From: Bog-756 sp963699055
GTDB lineage: Bacteria; Actinomycetota; Acidimicrobiia; Acidimicrobiales; RAAP-2
Direction: 5' to 3'
NCBI GenBank assembly: GCA_963699055.1
Contig: CAVOTA010000002.1
Location: 868,001-932,000, forward strand
DNA length: 64,000 bases
Shown: one piece after another, positions 34,145-42,475 of the stretch
Layout: every line of letters starts with the position of its first letter
Numbering within the stretch: the first letter of the stretch is position 1
Position numbers and translations under genes: made by a program
Notes under the pieces: model-generated
What the model saw: only the letters and a program-made list of their open reading frames with translations
Told to the model about the DNA's origin: nothing
Databases searched by the model: none

Positions 34145-36739
34145 ATGCGTACTTCGACTCCCGACGCCGGCGTGACCGACGATTCCGCCGCCTACCGGCT
34201 CCCCACCACGGTGCTGCCCCGCCACTACCGGCTGGCCCTGGAACCGGACCTGGCGGCGGCGACCTTCACCGGTGACGTCGAGATCGACCTGTCCGTCGAG
34301 TCCGCCACCTCGACGATCGTGCTCAACGCCGCCGAGCTGGTCATCGGCTCGGCCGTCCTGCGCCCCGGTGACGGGGGCCCCGAGCGCACGCCCGCGTCGA
34401 TCACCCTGGACGAGCAGGAGAGCCGGGCCGTCCTGACGTTCGACGACCCGCTCGAGCCGGGTCCCGCCACCCTCCACCTCGTCTTCACCGGGATCCTCAA
34501 CGACAAGCTCCGCGGCTTCTACCGGTCGACCTTCACCGACCAGGACGGCGTCGAGCGGGTCATCGCCACCACCCAGCTCGAGTCCACCGACGCCCGGCGG
34601 GCCTTCCCGTGCTTCGACGAGCCCGAGTTCAAGGCCACGTTCGAGATCACCCTGGTGATCGACGACGGCCTCAACGCGTACTCCAACTACCCCGTGGTCG
34701 AGGAGACCCTCCGGCCCGACGGCAAGCGCGTCGTCCGCTTCTCCCCCACCATGGTCATGTCGACCTACCTGGTCGCCTTCGTGGTCGGCCCGCTCGAACA
34801 CACGGACCCCCTCGACGTCGACGGCGTGCCCCTGCGGATCGTGCACCCCCTCGGCAAGGGCCACCTCACCGCCTTCGCCCTCGAGGTCGGCGCCCACGCC
34901 CTGCGCTTCTTTGCCGACTACTTCGGGATCCCCTACCCGGGGGAGAAGATGGACATGGTGGCCATCCCCGACTTCGCCGCCGGCGCCATGGAGAACCTCG
35001 GGTGCGTGACCTACCGCGAGTCGGCCCTCCTCGTCGACCCGGCGACCGCGGCCCGCGTCGAGCTCGAGCGGGTGGCCGACGTGATCTGCCACGAGGTCGC
35101 CCACATGTGGTTCGGCGACCTGGTGACGATGAAGTGGTGGAACGGGATCTGGCTGAACGAGGCGTTCGCCACCTTCATGGAGGTGCTCGCCGTCGACGCC
35201 TTCCGGCCCGAGTGGCAGCGGTGGGTCAGCTTCGGCGTCGAGCGCGAGGCGGCCATGGCCGTCGACGGCCTGCACGCCACCCGCCCCGTCGAGTTCCCGG
35301 TGGGCCGGCCCGAGGAGGCCGAGGGCATGTTCGACGTCCTCACCTACCAGAAGGGCGGGAGCGTCCTGCGCATGCTGGAGCAGTTCATCGGCCCGGACGT
35401 CTTCCGCGAGGGCATCCACGACTACCTGGTCACCCACGCCTACGCCAACACCGAGACCCGGGACCTGTGGGACGCCCTCGAGGGCTCGAGCGGCCGTCCC
35501 GTGTCGCGCATCATGGACACCTGGATCAACCAGGGCGGGTATCCGCTGCTGACCGTCGGCGACGACGGTGCCGTCACCCAGCAGCCGTTCAGCTACTCCG
35601 GCGACCCCGGCGGGGCCATCGGCTCGCGGTGGCAGGTCCCGATCCTCCACCGGAGCATCGGCTCGGACCCCGACCTCGTCGAGTCCGGACTGCTGACGGC
35701 GCCGAGTGGGACCATCGAGGGCCAGGGCGACGGACAGCTCCTCGTCAACGCCGGCGGCTCGGGCTACTACCGGGTCGCCTACGGCACCGAGGCCGTGGCC
35801 CGACTGGCGGCGGACCTCGGCGGGCTGACCCCGCTGGAGCGCTACAACCTGGTGTCCGACACCTGGGCGGCCACCCTCGCGGGCAGCGCGCCCCTGGCCG
35901 ACCTGCTCCGTCTGGCCCGGTCGATGGGCGACTCGGGCGAGGGCGACCCGAGCGTCTGGTCGGTCGTCCTCGGCGCCCTGGGCCTGATGGACCGGATCGC
36001 CCCCGACGACGGGCGGGCGGCCCTGGCCGCCGGTGTGCGGTCCCTGCTCGGTCCCCTCGTGGCCGCACTCGGGTGGGACCCGCTCCCCTCCGACGACGAA
36101 CGCACCCCGTCGCTGCGGGCCGGCGCCCTGCTCGCCCTGGGCACCATCGGCGAGGACCCCGGGGTGCGCACCGAGGCGGCCCGGCGCTACGGCGCCGCCG
36201 ATGCCGTCCCCCTGCACGGCGACACGGCATCGGCCGTCGTCGGGATCGTGGCCGCCCACGGTGGCGCCGACGAGTACGAGTCCTTCCTGGCCCACTACCG
36301 CTCGCCGGCCAACCCGCAGGAGGAGGGCCGCTACCTCGACGCGCTGGCGGCCTTCCGCGAGCCGGAGCTGGTGGCCCGCACGTTCGACCTCGCCATGGAC
36401 GAGGTCCGCAGCCAGGACGCGCCGTTCCTCATCCGGATCCTGCTGTGGAACCGCCACGCCGGGCCCGCCACCTGGTCGCGGGTCGAGGCGGCCTGGGACG
36501 AGTTCCCCGGGAAATTCCCCTCGAACACCCTGCCGCGCATGCTGGACGGCGTCCGGGGCCTGTGCTCGCCCCCCGAGCTGGCGGACGAGGTCACCGCGTT
36601 CGTCCAGGCCCATCCGCTGGCCGCCGGTGGCCGGACCGTCGACCAGATCCTCGAGCGCCTGGCCATGAGCGTCGCCTTCGGGCGGCGCGAGGGCCCGGGT
36701 CTGGCCACCACCGTGGGCGACACCCTCGGGTCGGACTGA
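34145..36739 (+). CDS. pepN: aminopeptidase N (M1 family)
   Basis: An 864-residue zinc aminopeptidase of the M1 family, which removes N-terminal residues from peptides in the cytoplasm. It has the exopeptidase motif GAMENLGCVTYRE, the zinc site HEVAHMWFGDLVT (HEXXH) and the second ligand Glu in WLNEAFATFME. Length and C-terminal helical domain match actinobacterial PepN. The start is ATG 34145, set by the leaderless box. A hairpin follows the stop. Confidence 0.95.
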   Translation: MRTSTPDAGVTDDSAAYRLPTTVLPRHYRLALEPDLAAATFTGDVEIDLSVESATSTIVLNAAELVIGSAVLRPGDGGPERTPASITLDEQESRAVLTFDDPLEPGPATLHLVFTGILNDKLRGFYRSTFTDQDGVERVIATTQLESTDARRAFPCFDEPEFKATFEITLVIDDGLNAYSNYPVVEETLRPDGKRVVRFSPTMVMSTYLVAFVVGPLEHTDPLDVDGVPLRIVHPLGKGHLTAFALEVGAHALRFFADYFGIPYPGEKMDMVAIPDFAAGAMENLGCVTYRESALLVDPATAARVELERVADVICHEVAHMWFGDLVTMKWWNGIWLNEAFATFMEVLAVDAFRPEWQRWVSFGVEREAAMAVDGLHATRPVEFPVGRPEEAEGMFDVLTYQKGGSVLRMLEQFIGPDVFREGIHDYLVTHAYANTETRDLWDALEGSSGRPVSRIMDTWINQGGYPLLTVGDDGAVTQQPFSYSGDPGGAIGSRWQVPILHRSIGSDPDLVESGLLTAPSGTIEGQGDGQLLVNAGGSGYYRVAYGTEAVARLAADLGGLTPLERYNLVSDTWAATLAGSAPLADLLRLARSMGDSGEGDPSVWSVVLGALGLMDRIAPDDGRAALAAGVRSLLGPLVAALGWDPLPSDDERTPSLRAGALLALGTIGEDPGVRTEAARRYGAADAVPLHGDTASAVVGIVAAHGGADEYESFLAHYRSPANPQEEGRYLDALAAFREPELVARTFDLAMDEVRSQDAPFLIRILLWNRHAGPATWSRVEAAWDEFPGKFPSNTLPRMLDGVRGLCSPPELADEVTAFVQAHPLAAGGRTVDQILERLAMSVAFGRREGPGLATTVGDTLGSD

Positions 36740-36749
36740 CCCCGTGGCG

Positions 36750-36777
36750 CCCGCCGGGCCTTCGGGCTGCCGGCGGG
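36750..36777 (+). terminator. hairpin after pepN
   Basis: CCCGCCGG (36750-36757) pairs with CCGGCGGG (36770-36777), with an inner GCC-TTCG-GGC tetraloop stem. It is 10 nt after the pepN stop and has no T-run, as is common in high-GC actinobacteria. Confidence 0.5.
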
Positions 36778-36801
36778 GCTGCCGGCGTCCCCGCCCGTCC
36801 C

Positions 36802-36807
36802 TAGGCT
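36802..36807 (+). promoter_or_regulatory. leaderless-type -10 box of the GDT1 gene
   Basis: TAGGCT ends 6 nt before the GTG start at 36814 and supports that start. Confidence 0.5.
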
Positions 36808-36813
36808 GATCCG

Positions 36814-37401
36814 GTGCAGCTCGGCGTCGTCCTGGGCGTCTTCGCCCTGATCTTCGTGGCGGAGCTGCCCGACAAGACCATGATCGCCACCTTGATCATG
36901 GGCAGCCGCAACCGGCCGGTCCTGGTCTGGATCGGGGCCACCGCCGCCTTCGGTCTCCACGCCGCCCTCGCCGTGCTGGCCGGGCGGCTGCTCGCACTCC
37001 TGCCCCATGCCTGGGTGGAGGGGGTCACCGCCCTGCTGTTCGCCGGGGGAGCCGCCTACCTGCTGCTCGTGTCCGAGGAGGAGGAAGAGGAGGAGGGCAC
37101 CGAGGAGGTGGCACGGGTGCCGAGCGGGCTCCGCCCGATCGGCACCGCCTTCGTGGTCATCCTGGTGGGTGAGTTCGGCGACCTGACCCAGATCCTGACG
37201 GCCAACCTGGCGGCCAGGTACCACGACCCCCTGTCGGTCTTCGTGGGGGCGTTCGCGGCGCTGGCCACCGTCGGCGCCATCGGCGCGTTCAGCGGTCGGG
37301 CGCTGCTCCGGGTCCTCCCGCTCACGGTGATCCGCAGGGCGGGCGCCGTGGCGCTGGCCGGACTCGCCGTGTACTCGCTCGTCACGCTGCTCACCGGGTA
37401 G
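36814..37401 (+). CDS. GDT1/TMEM165 (UPF0016) cation transporter
   Basis: A 195-residue protein with six predicted membrane helices in two repeats. Each repeat carries a version of the family motif E-x-G-D-(K/R): FVAELPDKTMIATL near the N-terminus and LVGEFGDLTQILTA after the central loop. The first copy has Pro in place of Gly. The central cytoplasmic loop carries a run of seven Glu. The family exports Mn2+ or Ca2+/H+; actinobacterial members are usually thought to export Mn2+. GTG start after a TAGGCT box. Confidence 0.88.
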   Translation: MQLGVVLGVFALIFVAELPDKTMIATLIMGSRNRPVLVWIGATAAFGLHAALAVLAGRLLALLPHAWVEGVTALLFAGGAAYLLLVSEEEEEEEGTEEVARVPSGLRPIGTAFVVILVGEFGDLTQILTANLAARYHDPLSVFVGAFAALATVGAIGAFSGRALLRVLPLTVIRRAGAVALAGLAVYSLVTLLTG

Positions 37402-37426
37402 GACGTCCGCACCACGGGTCGGGCGG

Positions 37427-37432
37427 TAGCGT
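37427..37432 (+). promoter_or_regulatory. leaderless-type -10 box of the AhpD-like gene
   Basis: TAGCGT ends 6 nt before ATG 37439. Confidence 0.5.
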
Positions 37433-37438
37433 TCGCCC

Positions 37439-38353
37439 ATGGCCCACGGTCCCGACGCGCTGCGATCCCACGCCCCGGCGGCCGCCGAGGCGCTGGACGC
37501 CGTGGTGGACGCCACCTGGGCCGTGGCCGTCGAGCGCGGCGTCCTCGGCCTGGTGGACGAGGCGGCCCACAGGACCGCCGCCCTCCACGGGCTCGTGCCG
37601 CTGGAGCCGCCCGGGACGGTCGGGGCTCCGGGTCCCGACGCGCTCGACGCGCTCGACGCGGACGGTGCCGGTGCCGTGCTGGCGTTCGCCGAGCAGTGCA
37701 GCCTCGACGTGTCCGCCGTCACCCCCGACCAGCGGGCGGCGTTCCTGGCCGCCGCCGGGCGCGCCAGCGGGGACCTGGCCGCCGCCCTGTGGGTGGTCGA
37801 CGTGGTGCCGCGCACCCGGACGGCCCTGGACGCCCTGTTCGGTGCCGGACCCTGGCCCGTCCCCCGGAGCGGGGGCCCCGGCGTCGACCTGTGGGCCGCG
37901 CTCGACGGTCTCGTCCGGACCGTGCCCACCCTCGACGCCCTCGATCCGGTGACCTCCGAGCTGGTGCGCCTGCGCGGCGCCCGCCAGCACCGCTGCCGGC
38001 TGTGCATGTCCATCCGGAGCCGTCCGGCGCTGGTGGCCGGGGCCGACGAGGCCATGTTCGACGCCGTGGACCACCATGGGGACAGCGGTCTGCCCCCGCT
38101 GGCCCGGGCGGCCCTGGCGTTCACCGACGCCATGGTGTGGACGCCGGGGCGGCTCGACCCGGCCGTCGTCGCCGACCTCGCCCGGGAGGCGACCCCGTCC
38201 CAGCAGGTGGAGGTGGTCCTGGACGTGACCCGCAACGCCCTGAACAAGGTGGCCGTGGCACTCGGTGCCGACGCCGCCCACGTGGAGGTCGGCACCGAGA
38301 TCTACGACGTCGAGCCGGACGGTTCCCTCGTCTACGGACTGACCCTGGGCTAG
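37439..38353 (+). CDS. AhpD-like (carboxymuconolactone decarboxylase fold) protein
   Basis: A 304-residue all-helical protein. The C-terminal half contains RLRGARQHRCRLCMSIRS, the CxxC(x)nS pattern of AhpD-type alkylhydroperoxidases, followed by FDAVDHHGDSGLPPLARAAL and a helix with NALNKVAVALG. The N-terminal half looks like a degenerate second copy, which suggests an internal duplication. A redox role is inferred from CxxC; no peroxidase partner is nearby. Start ATG 37439. Confidence 0.78.
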   Translation: MAHGPDALRSHAPAAAEALDAVVDATWAVAVERGVLGLVDEAAHRTAALHGLVPLEPPGTVGAPGPDALDALDADGAGAVLAFAEQCSLDVSAVTPDQRAAFLAAAGRASGDLAAALWVVDVVPRTRTALDALFGAGPWPVPRSGGPGVDLWAALDGLVRTVPTLDALDPVTSELVRLRGARQHRCRLCMSIRSRPALVAGADEAMFDAVDHHGDSGLPPLARAALAFTDAMVWTPGRLDPAVVADLAREATPSQQVEVVLDVTRNALNKVAVALGADAAHVEVGTEIYDVEPDGSLVYGLTLG

Positions 38354-38400
38354 GAGCGGCGCCGACGGCCGGCCACGGGGGCCGGCGGGCGCGCCGCGGA

Positions 38401-38748
38401 TCAGGGGGCGATGGTGGCCCGGAGCTCCTCCAGACGGGCACGGTCGAGCGAGTACCACACCCACTTCCCCCGGCGTTCACCGGCGATCAGCCCGGCCTCG
38501 CCCAGGATCTTCAGGTGGTGCGAGACGGTGGGCTGACTCCTCCCGAGCGGGGCCACCAGGTCGCAGACGCAGACCTCGCCGTCGGGTGCGGCGGCCAGGA
38601 TGCTGAGGAGCCGGAGGCGCACCGGGTCGGCCAGCGCGCTGAACCCGCGGGCCAGCTCGACGGCATCGTCCGCTCCCAGCGGCGCGGCCAGGACCGACGC
38701 GCAGCAGGTGGTCGCCTCGGCGACGGACGAGTGGGCGGTGGTGGCCAT
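38401..38748 (-). CDS. arsR: ArsR/SmtB-family repressor
   Basis: A 115-residue winged-helix repressor. It has SALADPVRLRLLSIL, the metal-site-like segment EVCVCDLVAPLGRSQPTVSHH (CxC in the alpha-3 helix, as in ArsR ELCVCDL) and KWVWYSLDRARLEEL. Another Cys pair lies near the N-terminus (TTCCASVLAA). It should release DNA on binding As(III) or a similar ion. It is divergent from the arsI/cadI-like operon and shares its control region. SD: GGAGGA before ATG 38748. Confidence 0.93.
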   Translation of the reverse strand: MATTAHSSVAEATTCCASVLAAPLGADDAVELARGFSALADPVRLRLLSILAAAPDGEVCVCDLVAPLGRSQPTVSHHLKILGEAGLIAGERRGKWVWYSLDRARLEELRATIAP

Positions 38749-38760
38749 GGCTTCCTCCGA

Positions 38761-38822
38761 TTGACAGCTATCGATACATCATCCATACTCGATGCATCGA
38801 ACTCCATCGATACTACCGGAGG
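38761..38822. promoter_or_regulatory. arsR / arsenic operon control region
   Basis: On the plus strand TTGACA (38761-38766) and CATACT (38784-38789) are 17 bp apart, a clear -35/-10 pair, followed by GGAGG before ATG 38831. The palindromes ATCGAT (38770-38775), TCGATGCATCGA (38789-38800) and ATCGAT (38806-38811) overlap the promoter and are the likely ArsR sites. This promoter has a normal -35 and SD, unlike the leaderless set. Confidence 0.75.
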
Positions 38823-38830
38823 CAGCCCCG

Positions 38831-39319
38831 ATGTCCAGAGTCCAACTCGCCCTCAACGTCTCCGACCTCGACGAGGCCGTCACCTTCTACACCAGGCTCT
38901 TCGGCACCGAGCCGGCCAAGCGCCGGCCGGGGTACGCCAACTTCGCCATCGCCGACCCGCCGCTCAAGCTGGTGCTGCTGGAGACCGAGGACGCCCGCGG
39001 CCACGGCGTCGCCGGGGCTCTCAACCACCTCGGTGTCGAGGTCGGGACCACCGACGAGGTGGTGGCCGCCACTGGCCGCCTGAGCGCCGAGGGGCTCGAG
39101 ACCGAGGTCCAGGACCAGACCACCTGCTGCTTCGCCGTCCAGGACAAGGTGTGGGTCAGCGACCCCGACGGGGCGCCGTGGGAGGTCTACACCGTGCTCG
39201 CCGATGCCCCGGCCGACCCGGGGATCGCCGGGGACGCCACCTGCTGCATCCCCGAGGCCGTCGGGGGCACCCCGGTGTCGACCGGTGCCGGCACGCCCGG
39301 GTCGTCGTCGTGCTGCTGA
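38831..39319 (+). CDS. CadI/ArsI-type dioxygenase-fold protein
   Basis: A 162-residue vicinal-oxygen-chelate protein. The N-terminus (SRVQLALNVSDLDEAVTFYT) is close to mycobacterial CadI. The vicinal Cys pair in DQTTCCFAVQDKVWVSDPDG is the organoarsenical-binding motif of the C-As lyase ArsI. Metal ligands by analogy: Gln at position 5 (His in ArsI), His in GALNHLGVEV and Glu in APWEVYTV. The C-terminus adds CC pairs (DATCCIPEA and a final CC). It could demethylate methylarsenite or simply bind metal. First gene of the operon; the ATG is chosen for its GGAGG site. Confidence 0.85.
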   Translation: MSRVQLALNVSDLDEAVTFYTRLFGTEPAKRRPGYANFAIADPPLKLVLLETEDARGHGVAGALNHLGVEVGTTDEVVAATGRLSAEGLETEVQDQTTCCFAVQDKVWVSDPDGAPWEVYTVLADAPADPGIAGDATCCIPEAVGGTPVSTGAGTPGSSSCC

Positions 39320-39338
39320 GCACCCTCGCCTCGCACCG

Positions 39339-40175
39339 GTGACCGGGACCCGACCACGCGTGGGATCGGACGACGCCCCGTTGTGGCGGAGGCTGACGGC
39401 GGAATTCCTGGGCAGCGCCTTCCTGGCGGCCGTCGTGATCGGCTCGGGGATCTCCGCCCAGCACCTGGCACCCGGGAACACCGGCCTCCAGCTGCTCGAG
39501 AACGCGCTGGCCACCGCCGCCGGTCTCTACGCCATCATCCTGATGGTGGGACCGGTCTCGGGTGCACACCTCAATCCGGTGGTGTCCCTGGTGGACGCCG
39601 TGTTCGGCGGGCTGCGCTGGCGGTCCGCCTGCGCCTACGTCCCCGTCCAGGTCGCCGGGTGCACCGCCGGTGCCGTCGTGGCAAATCTCATGTTCTCGGA
39701 GCCCGCGGTCAGCATCTCGACGAAGCACCGGGCCTCGCCCGCCCACTTCGGGTCCGAAGTGGTGGCGACCTTCGGCCTCCTGCTCGTCATCTTCGCCCTC
39801 GCCCGCAGCGGCCGGTCCCGCAGCGCGGCCGCGGCTGTCGGCGCCTACATCGGTGCCGCCTACTTCTTCACCAGCTCGACCAGCTTCGCCAATCCGGCGA
39901 TCACGGTGGGGCGGATGTTCTCCGACACGTTCGCCGGGATCGCGCCGTCCTCGGTGCCGAGCTTCGTGGTCGCCCAGGTCGTCGGCGGCGCCCTTGCCGT
40001 CGCCGCCATCTGGGTCCTCTATCCCGACATCACCTCCGACGAGGCCGCCGACATCCTCTTCCCCCGGCATCCGCCGTCGACCGACCCCGCCGGAGCCATC
40101 GCCGCCGGAACCCCTCGGACCACCGGCGACCCGCGCACCGCCCCGACCCCGACCCCGACCCGGGAGCCCGCATGA
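39339..40175 (+). CDS. aquaporin-family channel, AqpS-like
   Basis: A 278-residue MIP channel with six helices and two pore half-helices: SGAHLNPVVSL (NPV in place of the first NPA) and SFANPAITVGRMFSDTFAG (NPA plus the Arg of the selectivity filter). It lies between the ArsI/CadI-like gene and arsC, overlapping the latter by ATGA. No arsenite pump is seen in the window, so As(III) could leave through this channel as described for AqpS of Sinorhizobium. Start GTG 39339 is likely; GTG 39360 is an alternative. Confidence 0.85.
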   Translation: MTGTRPRVGSDDAPLWRRLTAEFLGSAFLAAVVIGSGISAQHLAPGNTGLQLLENALATAAGLYAIILMVGPVSGAHLNPVVSLVDAVFGGLRWRSACAYVPVQVAGCTAGAVVANLMFSEPAVSISTKHRASPAHFGSEVVATFGLLLVIFALARSGRSRSAAAAVGAYIGAAYFFTSSTSFANPAITVGRMFSDTFAGIAPSSVPSFVVAQVVGGALAVAAIWVLYPDITSDEAADILFPRHPPSTDPAGAIAAGTPRTTGDPRTAPTPTPTREPA

Positions 40176-40579
40176 CCACCGTCCCGACCGTGCTCTTCCT
40201 CTGCGTCCACAACTCCGGTCGGAGCCTGGCCGCACGCGTCCTCCTCGACCACTACGCCGCCGGACGGATCCGGGTGGAGTCGGCCGGCTCCGAGCCCGCC
40301 GACCGGCTCAACCCGTCGGTGGTGGCCGTCCTGGTCGAACGGGGCCTCGACCCCGGCCACGACGTGCCGAAGGCCCTGTCCGACGAGACGGCCCGGGCCG
40401 CCGACGTGGTCGTGACCATGGGATGCGGCGACACGTGCCCGATCCACCCGGGCGCCCGCCACCTGGACTGGGCGGTGGCCGACCCGGCCGGTCGGTCCGT
40501 CGCCGAGGTGCGCCCGATCGTCGACGAGATCGACCGACGGGTGCAGGCCCTCCTGACCGAGCTGGTCGGGTCCCCGTAG
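40172..40579 (+). CDS. arsC: arsenate reductase, LMW-phosphatase type
   Basis: A 135-residue enzyme that reduces As(V) to As(III). It has the P-loop LFLCVHNSGRSLAARVLL (CX5R) and the redox Cys in TMGCGDTCPIHPG, giving the Cys triad of the thioredoxin- or mycothiol-linked class. In the ars operon it generates the As(III) that the channel would export and that ArsR senses. Start ATG 40172 overlaps the aqpS stop. Confidence 0.94.
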   Translation: MTTVPTVLFLCVHNSGRSLAARVLLDHYAAGRIRVESAGSEPADRLNPSVVAVLVERGLDPGHDVPKALSDETARAADVVVTMGCGDTCPIHPGARHLDWAVADPAGRSVAEVRPIVDEIDRRVQALLTELVGSP

Positions 40580-40662
40580 GGAGCGGGGCCCGGTGGTCGG
40601 GCCGCCCGAGGGAGCCCGTCGGTCGATGTGACCACCCGTCGCCACCGTGGGAGTGTGGGCGG

Positions 40663-41340
40663 ATGGAATCGACCAGCACCCCGGACAGCCAGGCGCCCGA
40701 TGGGGCCGCCGGTCGGCGTCAACACCTGTTCTCCCTGGCCAGGGCCACGACCGGCTTCATGCCCGACGACGAGGGCGAGGCCCTCTTCGAGGCGGCGCGC
40801 CGGGCCGGCGCGGCCCGTCCGGCGGCCACCTTCGTCGAGATCGGGGCCTGGTGCGGCAAGTCGACGACCTATCTGGGGGCCGCCGCCGAGGAGACCGGGG
40901 CCGTGCTCTTCAGCCTCGACCACCACCACGGGTCCGAGGAGAACCAGGCCGGCTGGGAGCACCACGACCGGTCGCTGGTGGACCCGGCCACGGGGCGGAT
41001 CGACACCCTCCCGCACTGGCGACGGGCCATGATCGGCGCCGACCTCGAGCAGTCCGTCGTGGGTGTCGTCGGTGACTCCCCCACGGTCAGCTCCCGGTGG
41101 ACGACACCGCTGGCGTTCTGCTTCATCGACGGCGGACACGGCGAGGAGCCGGCGTGGGCCGACTACCGGGGCTGGGCTCCCCATGTGGTGGTGGGCGGCT
41201 GGCTGGCCATCCACGACGTCTTCCCGGACCCGGCCGACGGCGGGCGCCCCCCCTACGACCTGTGGTGCGCCGCCCTGGAGTCGGGCGAGTTCGTCGAGGA
41301 CGGCGCCTGCGGGTCGCTGCGGGTGCTCCGCCGGGTCTGA
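40663..41340 (+). CDS. class I SAM-dependent methyltransferase-like protein
   Basis: A 225-residue protein with a Rossmann-type motif I, TFVEIGAWCGKSTTYLGAAA, then VLFSLDHHHGSEENQ and an acidic strand, FCFIDGGHGEEPAWADY, as in the Methyltransf_24 group. VVVGGWLAIHDVF is typical of motif V in that group. The substrate is unknown; this group often modifies sugars or cell-wall precursors. It faces the GT4/methyltransferase cluster across a convergent boundary. Start ATG 40663; I see no SD or leaderless box. Confidence 0.8.
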   Translation: MESTSTPDSQAPDGAAGRRQHLFSLARATTGFMPDDEGEALFEAARRAGAARPAATFVEIGAWCGKSTTYLGAAAEETGAVLFSLDHHHGSEENQAGWEHHDRSLVDPATGRIDTLPHWRRAMIGADLEQSVVGVVGDSPTVSSRWTTPLAFCFIDGGHGEEPAWADYRGWAPHVVVGGWLAIHDVFPDPADGGRPPYDLWCAALESGEFVEDGACGSLRVLRRV

Positions 41341-41371
41341 ACCGGCCACGGGTCGTCCGGTCGGGCGACGG

Positions 41372-42475
41372 TCAGGCGGGTCCGGGGCTCCCGGGCGCCC
41401 GCAGGGCGGGCTCCACCGGTGCCGCGGGGGCGGGCTCGGTGAGGTCGAGGTGGCTCGGGAGGCCCTCGCCGCGGAAGAGTCCCGAGGCCGGCGTCGACCG
41501 ACCCAGGGCGTCGGCGGCCAGCACGATCGCCCCCGCCGTGTAGGTCGAGCGCTCGAGGGGCGGGTAGGTCGCCTCCTCGGGGTAGACCATCCCGGTCCAG
41601 TACGAGCCGTCCTCGTTGCGCAGGCCCTGGACCCAGGTGAACAGCATGCGGGCCTCGTCGTCCCGGCCGAGGGCGTCGAGGGCCAGGACGCATTCGGCCG
41701 TCTCGGCGGCCGTCACCCACTCCCCGGTGGACACGCAGCGCACGCCGCGACCCTCGAGGACGAAGGTCTCCCACGATCCGTCGATGCGGGCGTGGGCGGC
41801 GGGGCCGCTCAGCGCGCCGGACAGGATCGGGTAGTACCAGTCCATGGCGAACTCGACCTTGGGGGCGAACGCGGCCGGGTCGTGGGCCAGGGCGTGGGCC
41901 AGCCGGCCGGCGGCCAGCTCCCAGTCGGGCCGCCCGTGCTCCAGACGCTCGGCGATGGCGATGGCGCACCGGAGGCTGTGGTAGATCGACGACGACCCGG
42001 TCAGCAGGGCGTACTCCTCGAGGAAGCCGGACGGGTCGAGCGACCACCGGATCGAGCCGTCGAGGCGCTGGTAGCGCAGCACGAAGTCGACCCCGGCCTC
42101 GACGGTCGGCCACAGGTGCTCGAGCCCGTCCAGGTCGCCGGTGGAGATGTAGCGGTGCCAGGCGCCGGTGGCCAGGTAGGCGCACACGTTGGTGTCGAGC
42201 CGGGCGTCCTTGACCCCGGTCGTCAGGTAGTAGTTGAACCAGCTGCCGTCGGGCAGCTGCGTGTCCACCAGCCACCGGTAGGCGCGGTCGGCTTCGGCGT
42301 CGAGGCCGACGGCGGTCAGCGCCATGGCCGCCTCGACGTGGTTCCACGGGTCGCAGTGGCCACCGGGGAACCAGGGGATCATCCCGTCGGGGCGCTGGAG
42401 GTCGACGATCGAGCGCGCCGTCGCCTGCACCTGCTCGGCGCTGATGATGCCGGGGACCTCGGGGATCGCCCTCAT
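41372..42475 (-). CDS. alpha/alpha-toroid (prenyltransferase/cyclase-like) protein
   Basis: A 367-residue all-helical protein with repeated Q-x-x-D-G-S/M-(I/W) motifs (LQRPDGMIPWF, QLPDGSWFNYY, YQRLDGSIRWS, LRNEDGSYWTG), the mark of squalene-cyclase/prenyltransferase beta-subunit toroids. It lacks an obvious DXDD or zinc site, so catalysis is doubtful; glycoside-processing toroids are another option. ATG 42475 overlaps the stop of the methyltransferase gene, making it the third gene of a GT4-methyltransferase-toroid operon. Confidence 0.75.
   Translation of the reverse strand: MRAIPEVPGIISAEQVQATARSIVDLQRPDGMIPWFPGGHCDPWNHVEAAMALTAVGLDAEADRAYRWLVDTQLPDGSWFNYYLTTGVKDARLDTNVCAYLATGAWHRYISTGDLDGLEHLWPTVEAGVDFVLRYQRLDGSIRWSLDPSGFLEEYALLTGSSSIYHSLRCAIAIAERLEHGRPDWELAAGRLAHALAHDPAAFAPKVEFAMDWYYPILSGALSGPAAHARIDGSWETFVLEGRGVRCVSTGEWVTAAETAECVLALDALGRDDEARMLFTWVQGLRNEDGSYWTGMVYPEEATYPPLERSTYTAGAIVLAADALGRSTPASGLFRGEGLPSHLDLTEPAPAAPVEPALRAPGSPGPA

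Noticed and set aside
39156..40235. 359-codon minus-strand frame over aqpS
   Set aside because: Shadow of aqpS; Gly/Arg-rich with no domain.
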